A stretch of 64,000 nt of DNA from an uncultured Aquimarina sp. (GCF_947492965.1 NZ_CANLOZ010000001.1:372001-436000), one strand, 5' to 3'. Counted from the stretch's first letter, positions 45,948 to 54,747 are shown. Made by a program: numbers and translations. Notes: generated by a model not told the origin, from the sequence alone.

Positions 45948-46607
45948 TTAAGTTGGGAGATAATTTAAATATCCATAATCTACTAATTGAGAAGGTTCTT
46001 TTATGGGAATCGATGTATTGTCTTTTATCAAATATAGCTCATCGGATACATTAAGAATCTGGCGATACATGTGATCGGTAATAATGATGATTTTATGTGC
46101 TTTTTCTTTTTCAATAAGTTCGATGAATTTTTCGACATATAAAGGAGTAATGTTAGAAAAAGGCTCATCCAACAATGCAATGTCACCTGGACTCATGAGC
46201 ATAAGGTAGGTTTCAATTATTCTTTTTTCACCTCCTGATAGATCATATATGTGAGGGTTTTTATATTTCCGAAAAGTTTCGAAGTCGGACATAAAATTTT
46301 CCCAAGTAAGATCGAATAGTCTAAATACCCTTTTTAGAGGTATATTTTTGGGTATGGTATCAATTTGAGATAAATATTTTACTTTTTTGGATAAGTATAA
46401 GGGTTTGCTTTGGTGTTTTCCATCAATTCGGATTAACTTATTTTGCGGTTTTAAATGCCCAAAAACAATTTTTAATAAACTACTTTTTCCACATCCATTT
46501 CTTCCTAATATTCCCGTTACTTTTCCTTTTTCTGCTTTTATGTAAATACCGTTCAGGATAAACTTATCACCGTAGGATAATTCTATATTGTCAATTTCCA
46601 AAATCAT
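45948..46607 (-). CDS. ABC transporter ATP-binding protein
   Basis: 219 residues from the ATG at 46607 (MILEIDNIELSYGDKFIL). Walker A GRNGCGKSS, Q-loop LSQID, signature LSGGEKR, Walker B DIALLDEP and switch His in ITDHMYR are all present, so it should be an active ATPase of the Ycf16/LptB-like size. Its start overlaps the stop of the upstream membrane-protein gene as ATGA, so the two are translationally coupled. Substrate and direction of transport are unknown. Confidence 0.88.
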   Translation of the reverse strand: MILEIDNIELSYGDKFILNGIYIKAEKGKVTGILGRNGCGKSSLLKIVFGHLKPQNKLIRIDGKHQSKPLYLSKKVKYLSQIDTIPKNIPLKRVFRLFDLTWENFMSDFETFRKYKNPHIYDLSGGEKRIIETYLMLMSPGDIALLDEPFSNITPLYVEKFIELIEKEKAHKIIIITDHMYRQILNVSDELYLIKDNTSIPIKEPSQLVDYGYLNYLPT

Positions 46608-46924
46608 GAAATAAAATATTGAAATGCATAAAATGTGATTGCAGAAATTATACAATCAAAAAGAAACCCAACCAGAAAAAGATACATATGATGTAAGCCA
46701 AGGTTTTCATAAAAGAAGAAACGATCTGTATATGAAACCTCAATGTTGGTATAAGATACAAACTTGTGCCATACTTTTAACCCCAGAAAATACAGTAATT
46801 TAATAAGGATAATAAAAGAAAGATTAGTGTTATTATCTCTAAATAATAGCAATAACGTAGCAAATGTAAGCACTACAAATTGCTTTCTGTAAAAATATAG
46901 TAAGAGATATAATTTGGTGGGCAT
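46604..46924 (-). CDS. Small multi-span membrane protein coupled to the ABC ATPase
   Basis: 106 residues with three or four hydrophobic stretches (about 5-25, 35-52 and 78-104). The stop overlaps the ATPase start by 4 bp (ATGA), which suggests a complex with it. It is much smaller than usual ABC permeases (about 250 residues or more) and matches no permease family I know. Function unknown. Confidence 0.6.
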   Translation of the reverse strand: MPTKLYLLLYFYRKQFVVLTFATLLLLFRDNNTNLSFIILIKLLYFLGLKVWHKFVSYTNIEVSYTDRFFFYENLGLHHMYLFLVGFLFDCIISAITFYAFQYFIS

Positions 46925-47101
46925 AACTAAAAACCTTGAAGGTAATGCTTAAGACTGAATTATTGTTAAGAATGAGCTATTACCAAGATACTTCCTGTAG
47001 TAAGGACGAAGGTTTTATTTAGTTATGACAGTTTTCTGAAATTATAGACCACAAAAAGAACTTTTATGTTTTTCTTTTTAAGCTAATATCTCTGTTTAAA
47101 G

Positions 47102-47287
47102 TTATTTCTCTTTATTAGTATTCGCATATAAAAAAGCCAACGATACTAAGGTTCCTGATACAATTGAAGAAATAGCAGTTTGTAAAAAAGATAAACGATT
47201 AAAATAGAAGTATTCTATAGCAATATGGATGCAAAAAGTAATTGCGGATATTAAGATTAAATTTTTTAGGAAGAAACGAGTTTTCAT
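47102..47287 (-). CDS. Small two-helix membrane protein
   Basis: 61 residues: two hydrophobic segments (about 8-26 and 33-54) with a charged tail NTNKEK. Its ATG overlaps the HMG-CoA reductase stop by one base (TAATG), indicating coupled translation. No family recognised; the coupling suggests expression with the reductase rather than a known role in it. Confidence 0.55.
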   Translation of the reverse strand: MKTRFFLKNLILISAITFCIHIAIEYFYFNRLSFLQTAISSIVSGTLVSLAFLYANTNKEK

Positions 47288-48603
47288 TATTTTCTGAGCT
47301 TTTCAATTTGTTCTACTACCTTACTATGACTTACTGTATTGGTTTTGAAATATGTTATCAATGATTCCTTTTCTGAAGCTGTTGCCTCAAACTGATTTAG
47401 AATGTTCATCAAATGCATTTTCATATGACCTTGCTGAATTCCGGTTGTAATCAAGGAATTGATCGCTCCAAAGTTTTGCGCTAGTCCTGCTACCGCCGTA
47501 ATTTTCATTAATTGTTTGGCATCTGGTTTTCCTAATAAGTTTAGTGCTAGTTTTACTAAAGGATGTAAAGAGGTTAGCCCTCCAACAGTTCCTAAAGCTA
47601 ATGGTATTTGTATCGAAAAGTAAAATGTATCATTTTCAATTTTGGCATCGGTAAGACTTGTGTATTTACCATTTCTAGAAGCATAAGCATGTGCTCCTGC
47701 TTCAATAGCTCTAAAATCGTTTCCTGTAGCCAATACTACGGCGTCTATTCCATTCATAATACCTTTATTATGAGTTACCGCTCTGTAGGGTTCTATTTTG
47801 GCAATCTCTACGGCTCTTACAAATTTTTGGGCATAGGCATCAGGAGATAATCCTTCTACAGTAGGTAAGGTTTCTACAGGACAAGAAACAGAAGCTTTTA
47901 CAACACATTCTGGGACATAATTAGACAATATACTCATGATGATTTCGATATCCTTTTCATCATCTGAAAATTTATCATAAGAATCGGCAGCATTGGTTAG
48001 AAAATCGGCAAACTGCTCTAAGCAAGAGTTTATAAAATTAGCACCCATTGCATCTGCTGTTCCAAATGTACAATGAAGTTGATAATAATTTTCGATTTCA
48101 TCAGTTTTGTCTCTTAGCTCAATATCAATAATTCCTCCACCTCTTTTTTCCATGTTTTTGGTAATATGAGAAGCAGACGAAATAAGATCAGATTTTATAG
48201 TTTCAAAGAATGTTCTTAATGAAGAAATATCTCCTTTAAAGGTGAAATGTACTTGTCCGACTTTAGTCGTAGATAATACTTCTGCATGAAAGCCACCTCG
48301 ATTTTGCCAAAATTTAGCGGCTTTGCTGGCTGCAGCTACTACAGAACTCTCTTCAATTGCCATTGGAATGGTAAAACGCTCTCCGTTGATCAAAAAGTTT
48401 GGGGCTATGGAAAATGGTAAATAGTAGTTCGATATGGTGTTTTCAGTAAACTCATCATGCAATTGCTGAAGCTTTTCGTCAGAATTCCAGTACGTTTTAA
48501 GTATTTCGATAGTTTTTTGATCATTATTAAAATGATGTTCTACCAACCAGTTTATTTTGTCTGATTTAGAAAGCTTAGAAAAGCCAGAAACTACAGGAGC
48601 CAT
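47287..48603 (-). CDS. mvaA: Hydroxymethylglutaryl-CoA reductase (class II type)
   Basis: 438 residues. Class II HMG-CoA reductase without a membrane anchor: substrate motif MAIEESSVVAAASKAA (catalytic Glu), HNKGIMNGIDAVVLATGND (catalytic Lys and Asp) and GIQQGHMKMHL (catalytic His). In this phylum it makes mevalonate from HMG-CoA for isoprenoids; Pseudomonas class II enzymes are degradative, so naming by class alone can mislead. A -7 box TATCTTTG lies 23 bp before the start. It heads a run with the small membrane protein and, further on, the ABC cassette and GHMP kinase. Confidence 0.93.
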   Translation of the reverse strand: MAPVVSGFSKLSKSDKINWLVEHHFNNDQKTIEILKTYWNSDEKLQQLHDEFTENTISNYYLPFSIAPNFLINGERFTIPMAIEESSVVAAASKAAKFWQNRGGFHAEVLSTTKVGQVHFTFKGDISSLRTFFETIKSDLISSASHITKNMEKRGGGIIDIELRDKTDEIENYYQLHCTFGTADAMGANFINSCLEQFADFLTNAADSYDKFSDDEKDIEIIMSILSNYVPECVVKASVSCPVETLPTVEGLSPDAYAQKFVRAVEIAKIEPYRAVTHNKGIMNGIDAVVLATGNDFRAIEAGAHAYASRNGKYTSLTDAKIENDTFYFSIQIPLALGTVGGLTSLHPLVKLALNLLGKPDAKQLMKITAVAGLAQNFGAINSLITTGIQQGHMKMHLMNILNQFEATASEKESLITYFKTNTVSHSKVVEQIEKLRK

Positions 48604-48626
48604 ATTGAATTTTTACGATCTGGCCT

Positions 48627-48634
48627 CAAAGATA
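48627..48634 (-). promoter_or_regulatory. Putative -7 box of the HMG-CoA reductase gene (TATCTTTG)
   Basis: Full match to TAnnTTTG on the minus strand, 23 bp before the ATG. Confidence 0.55.
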
Positions 48635-48848
48635 CTATTCTGTTTGGTTTCAATCGATTTTTCAGAATTCTTATGCGTTTTTTATAATTGTTCTAAGCTG
48701 AAATATATTTTCAATTCCCTTGGATTTATTGATGATATGCTAATAAATATTCGATTATCGAATGTCGTTTTATTGTATTTAACGTCAATTGTTGTATTTT
48801 TCACGGATTTTTTAGTATTCTTGACGTTAACAAATTTTACAAAAAAGT

Positions 48849-51020
48849 ATGAAGATTACCCAGTTGTTTTTAGGATTCCTATTATGTGTCAGTTTTACAA
48901 CTGTTGCCCAAAATAAAGCATTTACGCTAGAAGAAATATGGGGAGGCGCCTTTAGAACAGAACGATTGCAATCGCTACACTCTATGAATAATGGAAAAGA
49001 GTATTCGGTGTTAGAAAGTGATACAGAAAATGGAAGTACTTCGATAGAAGTATATGATTATGCGACAGGAGAGAAGGCGAATACAATTATCAAATCTTCG
49101 AATATCGATGATCTTCAATTTTTTCAGAGCTATGAGTTCAGCAAAGACGAAAAAAGAATATTATTGGCAAGTGAATTAGAGCAAATTTATCGCCGTTCTT
49201 CGAGAGGTATTTATCATATTTTTGATGTTCCTTCAAACAGTAGTTTCAAAATAAGTGATAAAAAAATACAATCTCCTGCTTTGTCTCCTGATGGAAACAA
49301 GCTGGCATATGTGTTAGATAACAATATTTATGTTTTAAATTTTGTAACAGGAGAAGAGATCCAGCTTACAGACGATGGAAAGAAAAATGAAATTATCAAC
49401 GGAATTACTGATTGGGTTTATGAAGAAGAATTTGCTTTCGTAAGAGCTTTTGATTGGAGTGCAGATAGTAATAAAGTTGCTTTTATACGATTTGACGAAA
49501 AGGAAGTTCCAGAATTTTCGATGGATGTATACGGTACTGCCTTATACCAAAAACAAGATGTTTTTAAATATCCGAAAGCTGGAGAAAAGAATGCGAAAGT
49601 TTCTTTGCATATAGCAGATTTAGGAACTATGTCTTTGGATAAGATTAATCTTGGAGATTATAAAGATTTCTATATTCCAAGAATTAAATGGTCTACAAAT
49701 CCAGATATTTTGAGTGTTCAAGTTTTAAATAGACATCAAAATAATCTGGATTTAATTTTTGTAGATGCCAAAACAAAAACACCAAAAGTGGTTTTAAATG
49801 AAAAGGATGAGGCATATATTGATATTACCGATAATCTTACATTTTTAGAAGATAATAGTTTTATCTGGACAAGCGAGAAAGATGGATATAACCATATCTA
49901 TCATTATAAAGAAACTGGAGAGCTCATTAATCAAGTAACCACTGGTTCATGGGAAGTTACCGATTACTATGGTTATGACGCAGCGAATAAGACCATTTTT
50001 TATCAAAGTGTAGAGAATAAAAATATCAACAGAGATATTTATTCTATTGGATTAGACGGTAAAAATAAGAAGAGACTGAGTAAAAAGGAAGGAACAAACG
50101 ATGCAGATTTTAGTGCAGACTTTAGCCAGTACATTAATTACTTTTCTAATTCGGAAACCCCTTTCGAATTTACATTAAACAATGCTACTACCGGTGATGT
50201 AATTCGTGAGATTAAAAATAATCAGGGACTAAAAGATAAACTGGCTCAGTACGATGTGAGACCAAAAGAATTCTCTACGATAGAAATTAATGGAGAAACA
50301 TTGAATATGTGGACCATTAAGCCAAAGGATTTTGATCCCAAAAAGAAATATCCTGTTCTTATGTACCAATATTCTGGACCAGGATCACAATCGGTGAGCA
50401 ATGTTTGGAATAGAAGTAATGATTACTGGTATATGATGTTAGCGCAACAAGGATATATGATTGTTTGTGTAGATGGAAGAGGAACTGGATTAAAAGGTGC
50501 AAAATTTAAGAAGGTTACTCAGAATGATTTAGGAAATTTAGAAGTGCAAGATCAAATAGCCGTTGCTAAGCAGCTAGGAGCATTGCCTTATGTAGATGCT
50601 TCTAGGATTGGTATCTGGGGATGGAGCTATGGCGGTTTTATGTCTAGTAACTGTTTGTTTAAAGCTCCGGATACATTTAAAATGGCTATTGCTGTCGCTC
50701 CCGTGACTAGTTGGAGATTTTATGATACCATTTATACGGAACGATATTTGATGACTCCACAGGAGAATGCAAAAGGATATGATGATAACTCTCCAATTAA
50801 TTTTGTAGATGGGTTAAAAGGTAAATTTTTATTAGTACATGGTAGTGCAGATGATAATGTTCATGTACAAAATACCATGCGTTTGATCGAAGCATTAGTA
50901 CAAAAAAATAAAGATTTTGAATGGGCAATATACCCAGATAAGAATCATGGTATCTATGGAGGTAACACAAGATTACATCTATACAATAAGATGACCAATT
51001 TTATTAAAACGAACTTATAA
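48849..51020 (+). CDS. S9 family peptidase, dipeptidyl-peptidase IV type
   Basis: 723 residues with a signal peptide ending near TVAQ. An eight-bladed propeller of the DPPIV N-terminal type (about 90-450) precedes an alpha/beta hydrolase domain (about 510-723) with catalytic Ser in GWSYGG, Asp in HGSADDNVH and His in KNHGIYG. The EE pair that anchors the substrate N-terminus is likely in YEEEF near 197. It removes Xaa-Pro-type dipeptides in the periplasm. A POT peptide transporter follows 42 bp downstream, giving a degradation-and-uptake pair. A near -7 box (TATTTTTC) lies upstream at about 48795. Confidence 0.93.
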   Translation: MKITQLFLGFLLCVSFTTVAQNKAFTLEEIWGGAFRTERLQSLHSMNNGKEYSVLESDTENGSTSIEVYDYATGEKANTIIKSSNIDDLQFFQSYEFSKDEKRILLASELEQIYRRSSRGIYHIFDVPSNSSFKISDKKIQSPALSPDGNKLAYVLDNNIYVLNFVTGEEIQLTDDGKKNEIINGITDWVYEEEFAFVRAFDWSADSNKVAFIRFDEKEVPEFSMDVYGTALYQKQDVFKYPKAGEKNAKVSLHIADLGTMSLDKINLGDYKDFYIPRIKWSTNPDILSVQVLNRHQNNLDLIFVDAKTKTPKVVLNEKDEAYIDITDNLTFLEDNSFIWTSEKDGYNHIYHYKETGELINQVTTGSWEVTDYYGYDAANKTIFYQSVENKNINRDIYSIGLDGKNKKRLSKKEGTNDADFSADFSQYINYFSNSETPFEFTLNNATTGDVIREIKNNQGLKDKLAQYDVRPKEFSTIEINGETLNMWTIKPKDFDPKKKYPVLMYQYSGPGSQSVSNVWNRSNDYWYMMLAQQGYMIVCVDGRGTGLKGAKFKKVTQNDLGNLEVQDQIAVAKQLGALPYVDASRIGIWGWSYGGFMSSNCLFKAPDTFKMAIAVAPVTSWRFYDTIYTERYLMTPQENAKGYDDNSPINFVDGLKGKFLLVHGSADDNVHVQNTMRLIEALVQKNKDFEWAIYPDKNHGIYGGNTRLHLYNKMTNFIKTNL

Positions 51021-51062
51021 TAACTAAACAACTTATAAATTTTACTAACTTAATAATACAAT

Positions 51063-52652
51063 ATGGAATTTAAATTTGGAGGTTCAGAGATAAACCAAAG
51101 AACCGTTTTAGGACATCCTTCAGGGCTTTTTGTTCTCTTCTTTACTGAGATGTGGGAGCGCTTTTCTTATTATGGAATGCGAGCTTTACTTGTTTTATTT
51201 CTGGTAGCTTCTATCGTAGATGGAGGTTGGGGATGGGAGCGAGATAGTGCTCTATTGTTGTATGGATGGTATACGGGATTGGTTTACATCACTCCAATTT
51301 TAGGTGGGCTGATAGCGGATAAAATTACAGGGTATAGAAACGCTGTTATTTTAGGAGCATTATTAATGACTTTAGGTCATGCGTCCATGGCGCTAGAAGT
51401 TACAGCAGACGCTTTCTTTTATGCAGGATTGGGACTTTTGATTATTGGTAATGGGCTTTTTAAACCGAATATTTCTTCTATGGTTGGTCAATTGTATAAA
51501 ACGCAAGGAAAAGAAAAAGATGCAGGATATACGATCTTTTATATGGGGATCAATGCGGGAGCATTTTTAGGAATATTATTATGTGGATATATTGGTGAGA
51601 AAGTCGGATGGCATTATGGTTTTGGTCTTGCAGGTATCTTCATGTTGGTAGGAATGTTGCAGTTTTATTTTGCACAAGGAATATTTGCAAGCATTGGTAT
51701 TTCTCCCAAGAAGAGAGAAGAGTTGGACGATGTTATTGAAGATTCAATAGAAGATGCACAAGATGTAATTGAAGATGTTATTGAGGAATCTAAAGAGTCA
51801 AAGGTAACTAGAGATCGATTAATAGTGATTGGAGTCTTCTCTTTCTTTGTCATATTTTTCTGGTGGGCTTTTGAACAAGCTGGAGGTTCTATGACGATAT
51901 TTGCTTCGGATTATACCGATAGGGTGTTGGAAGGAAATGGGGCAATGATTTTTAAAATATCTAATGCGGTGTTAACAGTAGTTCCGATGTTAATTATTAC
52001 ATGGGTATTAATGTTATTATTTAAACAAACTTTTGGAAAATATTCACTGTCCAACATTTTATTAGGAGTTGGATTTGCGATTATTTGGGGTATTGTAATT
52101 TGGATGTTACAAAGAGAGTTTGTTGCGGATTCTGCAGATGTGCCAGCTTCTTGGTTTGGTATCCTAAATTCATTCTTTATCATAGCATTTGCACCTTTAT
52201 TTTCTAAAATTTGGCAAAGTAAATATAATCCTACTGGACCAGTGAAGTTTGCGATCGGATTGATACTTTTAGGATTAGGTTTTGGGATATTGGCATTTGG
52301 TTCTATGGGAATACCATTAGGAGCTAAAACAGCTTCGGTTAGTATGGTATTCTTGATTTTAGCATATTTGTTCCATACATTAGGAGAATTATGTATTTCT
52401 CCTGTTGGATTATCTTATGTAAGTAAGTTAGCTCCAGTTAAGTTCGTAGGATTGATGTTTGGAATTTGGTTTGTAGCTAATTTTATTGCAAATACAATGG
52501 CTGGTGTTACTGGTAGTTTTATAGATCCTATTGTAGAAGAATATGGAATGAGTGTATTTTTCCTAATGTTTACTGTAATTCCTGCAGGCGCTGGAGTTGT
52601 TATGTTAATATTAAACAAAACATTATTACGAATGATGCATGGTATTCGTTAA
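51063..52652 (+). CDS. POT-family proton-dependent oligopeptide transporter
   Basis: 529 residues with about 14 membrane helices. The first helix carries EMWERFSYYGM (ExxERFxYYG proton-coupling motif), and GGLIADKITGYR and FYMGINAGAFLG are further family signatures. It imports di- and tripeptides with protons across the inner membrane. A loop at about 218-248 is an acidic near-repeat (DVIEDSIEDAQDVIEDVIEES), unusual in length and charge. It follows the DPP4-type gene closely and ends at a strong terminator, so the two form an operon. Confidence 0.95.
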   Translation: MEFKFGGSEINQRTVLGHPSGLFVLFFTEMWERFSYYGMRALLVLFLVASIVDGGWGWERDSALLLYGWYTGLVYITPILGGLIADKITGYRNAVILGALLMTLGHASMALEVTADAFFYAGLGLLIIGNGLFKPNISSMVGQLYKTQGKEKDAGYTIFYMGINAGAFLGILLCGYIGEKVGWHYGFGLAGIFMLVGMLQFYFAQGIFASIGISPKKREELDDVIEDSIEDAQDVIEDVIEESKESKVTRDRLIVIGVFSFFVIFFWWAFEQAGGSMTIFASDYTDRVLEGNGAMIFKISNAVLTVVPMLIITWVLMLLFKQTFGKYSLSNILLGVGFAIIWGIVIWMLQREFVADSADVPASWFGILNSFFIIAFAPLFSKIWQSKYNPTGPVKFAIGLILLGLGFGILAFGSMGIPLGAKTASVSMVFLILAYLFHTLGELCISPVGLSYVSKLAPVKFVGLMFGIWFVANFIANTMAGVTGSFIDPIVEEYGMSVFFLMFTVIPAGAGVVMLILNKTLLRMMHGIR

Positions 52653-52664
52653 CACTAAAATACT

Positions 52665-52698
52665 ACTTTACCCGTTACCCAAAACGGGTAAAGTTTTT
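52665..52698 (+). terminator. Terminator of the DPP4-POT operon
   Basis: ACTTTACCCGTT (52665-52676) and AACGGGTAAAGT (52683-52694) form a perfect 12-bp stem with a 6-base loop and a T-run of five. Confidence 0.9.
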
Positions 52699-52750
52699 AA
52701 TAAGGAATAGTTTTTGTTCCGACTAATATGTAAAACCAAATTTTAAACAT

Positions 52751-53290
52751 ATGAAAAACCTACTTTTTCTAATTGGATGTATGTTCATTTTTTCTGTCCA
52801 AGCACAGGAAATTAAATGGATGTCAATGAATGAGGCACTAGAAGCGCAGAAGCAAACTCCAAAGAAAATCTTTATGGATGTATATACCGATTGGTGTGGC
52901 CCTTGTAAGTTGTTGGATAAAAAAACTTTTCATAATAAAGATGTGGTGGATTATGTAAATGCTAACTACTATGCAGTTAAGTTTAATGGCGAAGGAACCG
53001 AAGAAATCAGATATAACGATTTTACCTATACCAATCCTAATCACAATCCAAATAGAAAAGGTAGAAATAGTCAGCATTTCTTTGCAAATGCGCTGAAGAT
53101 TAGTGGATATCCTAGTATTGTGTTTTTTGATGAAAAAGGCAATTTAATAGCACCAGTTGTTGGCTATAAAACACCAAAACAATTAGAGATTTATCTAAAA
53201 ATGATTCACAATGATGACTATAAAAACCTAACAAGTGCAGATGCATGGCAAAAATATGAACAATCATTTGTGAGTACCTTTAGCAACTAA
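52751..53290 (+). CDS. Secreted thioredoxin-like protein
   Basis: 179 residues: signal peptide (to about SVQAQ), then a thioredoxin fold with the active-site WCGPC near residue 55 and cis-Pro in SGYPSIVFFD. An insertion between them (NPNHNPNRKGRN) is polar. It would act in the periplasm as a disulfide reductase or isomerase; partner unknown. It is flanked by terminators on both sides, so it is a single-gene transcript. Confidence 0.88.
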   Translation: MKNLLFLIGCMFIFSVQAQEIKWMSMNEALEAQKQTPKKIFMDVYTDWCGPCKLLDKKTFHNKDVVDYVNANYYAVKFNGEGTEEIRYNDFTYTNPNHNPNRKGRNSQHFFANALKISGYPSIVFFDEKGNLIAPVVGYKTPKQLEIYLKMIHNDDYKNLTSADAWQKYEQSFVSTFSN

Positions 53291-53316
53291 AATAAATTAA
53301 ATATACATATAAGATT

Positions 53317-53350
53317 AACCCTTTTGTCGATAAGATAAAAGGGTTTTTTT
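53317..53350 (+). terminator. Terminator after the thioredoxin-like gene
   Basis: AACCCTTTT pairs with AAAAGGGTT around an 11-base loop, followed by seven T. Confidence 0.8.
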
Positions 53351-53422
53351 ATAATCGTTTGATTTAATGAGGAATATAAAGCATGTTGGAATTAATACGG
53401 ATGAATAAGGTAACAAAACGAA

Positions 53423-53430
53423 TAAGTTTG
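53423..53430 (+). promoter_or_regulatory. Putative -7 box (TAAGTTTG)
   Basis: Full match to TAnnTTTG, 34 bp before the barrel-protein ATG. Confidence 0.45.
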
Positions 53431-53464
53431 ACACTAATTAATAATAATTTCAAATACGTAAAGA

Positions 53465-54121
53465 ATGAAGAAAAACTTATTCAGTTTAATAGCTGTTTTT
53501 GCCTTTTTTAATCTGGGCTTTGCTCAAGAAGTAAATGTAATTGGAAGACTAAACGGTAGTATCGGATTTAATTATGATTCTGTTGACTATAATGGAGGAA
53601 GCTTGGCCTATAGTCCTGGAGGAGGAATGGGATTAGAAGTTGGTGCAGAGTATCATATGTTCAAAGGGCTGTATGGTTATGGGACGCTAGGATTTCAATA
53701 TAATTTAGCTCTTCAGCTACAAAGTGGAACAGGAGGCTCTAACAAGAGTTCAGTTACTTTTAATCGTACATTTTTCACTTTTGGAGTTCATAAACTTTTT
53801 AAATTATCAGACAATACTTTACACGGTTTAGTAATTGGTGCTGGTGGAAATTATAGCCTTCCTGGTAAATTAAAGATTACCCAGAATGATGTTTCTGGAG
53901 ACCCAATTGAATATAAACCAGGTCTTGGTTTTCACTTGGATGCCAGACTTCGATTAAAATTGTCTGATAAGTTTTTTTTAGAACCAGGAATTAGATACAG
54001 ACAGCTAGAACTCGATGCTAAGTCTTTTGGTAATAATAGTACAGATATTTTACCTTCTTATTTAAGAGAACTAAATACTTCTGGAATAGAAATTTCAGTT
54101 TCAGTTATAAAGAAACTATAG
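53465..54121 (+). CDS. Outer-membrane beta-barrel protein
   Basis: 218 residues with signal peptide ending near GFAQ. The mature part is a series of amphipathic strands (GLYGYGTLGFQYNL, RTFFTFGVHKLF, GLVIGAGGNYSL, FFLEPGIRYRQLEL) typical of a small porin-like or OmpW-size barrel. The C-terminus ends KKL, not an aromatic. Function unknown. It has its own promoter and terminator. Confidence 0.75.
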   Translation: MKKNLFSLIAVFAFFNLGFAQEVNVIGRLNGSIGFNYDSVDYNGGSLAYSPGGGMGLEVGAEYHMFKGLYGYGTLGFQYNLALQLQSGTGGSNKSSVTFNRTFFTFGVHKLFKLSDNTLHGLVIGAGGNYSLPGKLKITQNDVSGDPIEYKPGLGFHLDARLRLKLSDKFFLEPGIRYRQLELDAKSFGNNSTDILPSYLRELNTSGIEISVSVIKKL

Positions 54122-54146
54122 GCTGTTTATATATACCTGATTAGAG

Positions 54147-54176
54147 CCCTGTTACGAATTGGTAACAGGGTTTTTT
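54147..54176 (+). terminator. Terminator after the barrel-protein gene
   Basis: CCCTGTTAC (54147-54155) and GTAACAGGG (54162-54170) form a perfect 9-bp stem, followed by six T. Confidence 0.9.
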
Positions 54177-54224
54177 GCGCATTAAAAAAGGTGTATCCTT
54201 AGAAACTTTAAGGGAAAACAATTA

Positions 54225-54270
54225 TTGGAATTATTCCAAATTTTGTATCTTTGTATTGGAATTATTCCAA
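54225..54270 (+). promoter_or_regulatory. Promoter bracketed by two identical 15-bp palindromes
   Basis: TTGGAATTATTCCAA occurs at 54225-54239 and again at 54256-54270; each is a palindrome around one central base, and the centres are 31 bp apart, three helical turns. Between them, TATCTTTG (54246-54253) is a full match to the -7 box, and the TTG that starts the first copy is 18 bp upstream of it, at the -33 position. One site covers the -33 region and the other the transcription start, a layout for strong repression by a dimeric regulator. The regulator is not identified. Confidence 0.75.
54246..54253 (+). promoter_or_regulatory. -7 box TATCTTTG within the double-palindrome promoter
   Basis: Full match to TAnnTTTG with a TTG 18 bp upstream. 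It points to the 112-residue gene about 155 bp downstream, leaving a 5' leader of roughly 150 bases. Confidence 0.65.
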
Positions 54271-54408
54271 ATTATAGAGATTCGTTAAACTTCATTAAAA
54301 GAATCTTAAAAACACAATTTGTGGAGTGTATTTTGCTTGTATTACAGAAATATACTTAAAATTCAAATATGCATAACATCAATACCTATTAAACAATAAT
54401 AGTACTAT

Positions 54409-54747
54409 ATGAGTGGTATTAAGTATGAAATACAAAATAGAAAGCTTAGATCTTATAAGCATACGTTTGATTATAACTTTTGTAAGCAAAAGTATAATGA
54501 GTATGCTCGTATGGATTTGGATAAGTTTAAAGCATGTTTGAAGAAACCGGAGAAAATAGGAGAAATTGGACATCTATGTAGTTTCATTTTATGGGTAAAA
54601 AATAAAGAGCAGGATGAGTATCGAGATTGTCTTGGGGATTATGGACTGATTCATCTACTCTTCCATTGTTTGGAAAATAAGCATAATATAGAAGTCCATG
54701 CAGAGTATATTCATATGCTCTTCAAAGAAGATATTAAACTAGTTTGA
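54409..54747 (+). CDS. Orphan small Cys/His-rich protein
   Basis: 112 residues, no signal peptide or membrane helix, so probably cytoplasmic. Cys at 25, 43, 57, 74 and 87 and many His (including 82, 86, 92, 97, 102) are spread through a mostly helical-looking sequence; they are not spaced as a standard zinc finger. I recognise no family. Its codon use resembles its neighbours, and the antisense frame across it (64 residues) is less convincing. It is the first gene after the double-palindrome promoter, so it is probably tightly regulated. Metal or redox sensing is only a guess from the residues. Confidence 0.6.
   Translation: MSGIKYEIQNRKLRSYKHTFDYNFCKQKYNEYARMDLDKFKACLKKPEKIGEIGHLCSFILWVKNKEQDEYRDCLGDYGLIHLLFHCLENKHNIEVHAEYIHMLFKEDIKLV

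Noticed and set aside
54379..54573. 64-codon frame on the minus strand over the double-palindrome gene
   Set aside because: The plus-strand frame is longer, follows a consensus promoter and has a more protein-like composition.
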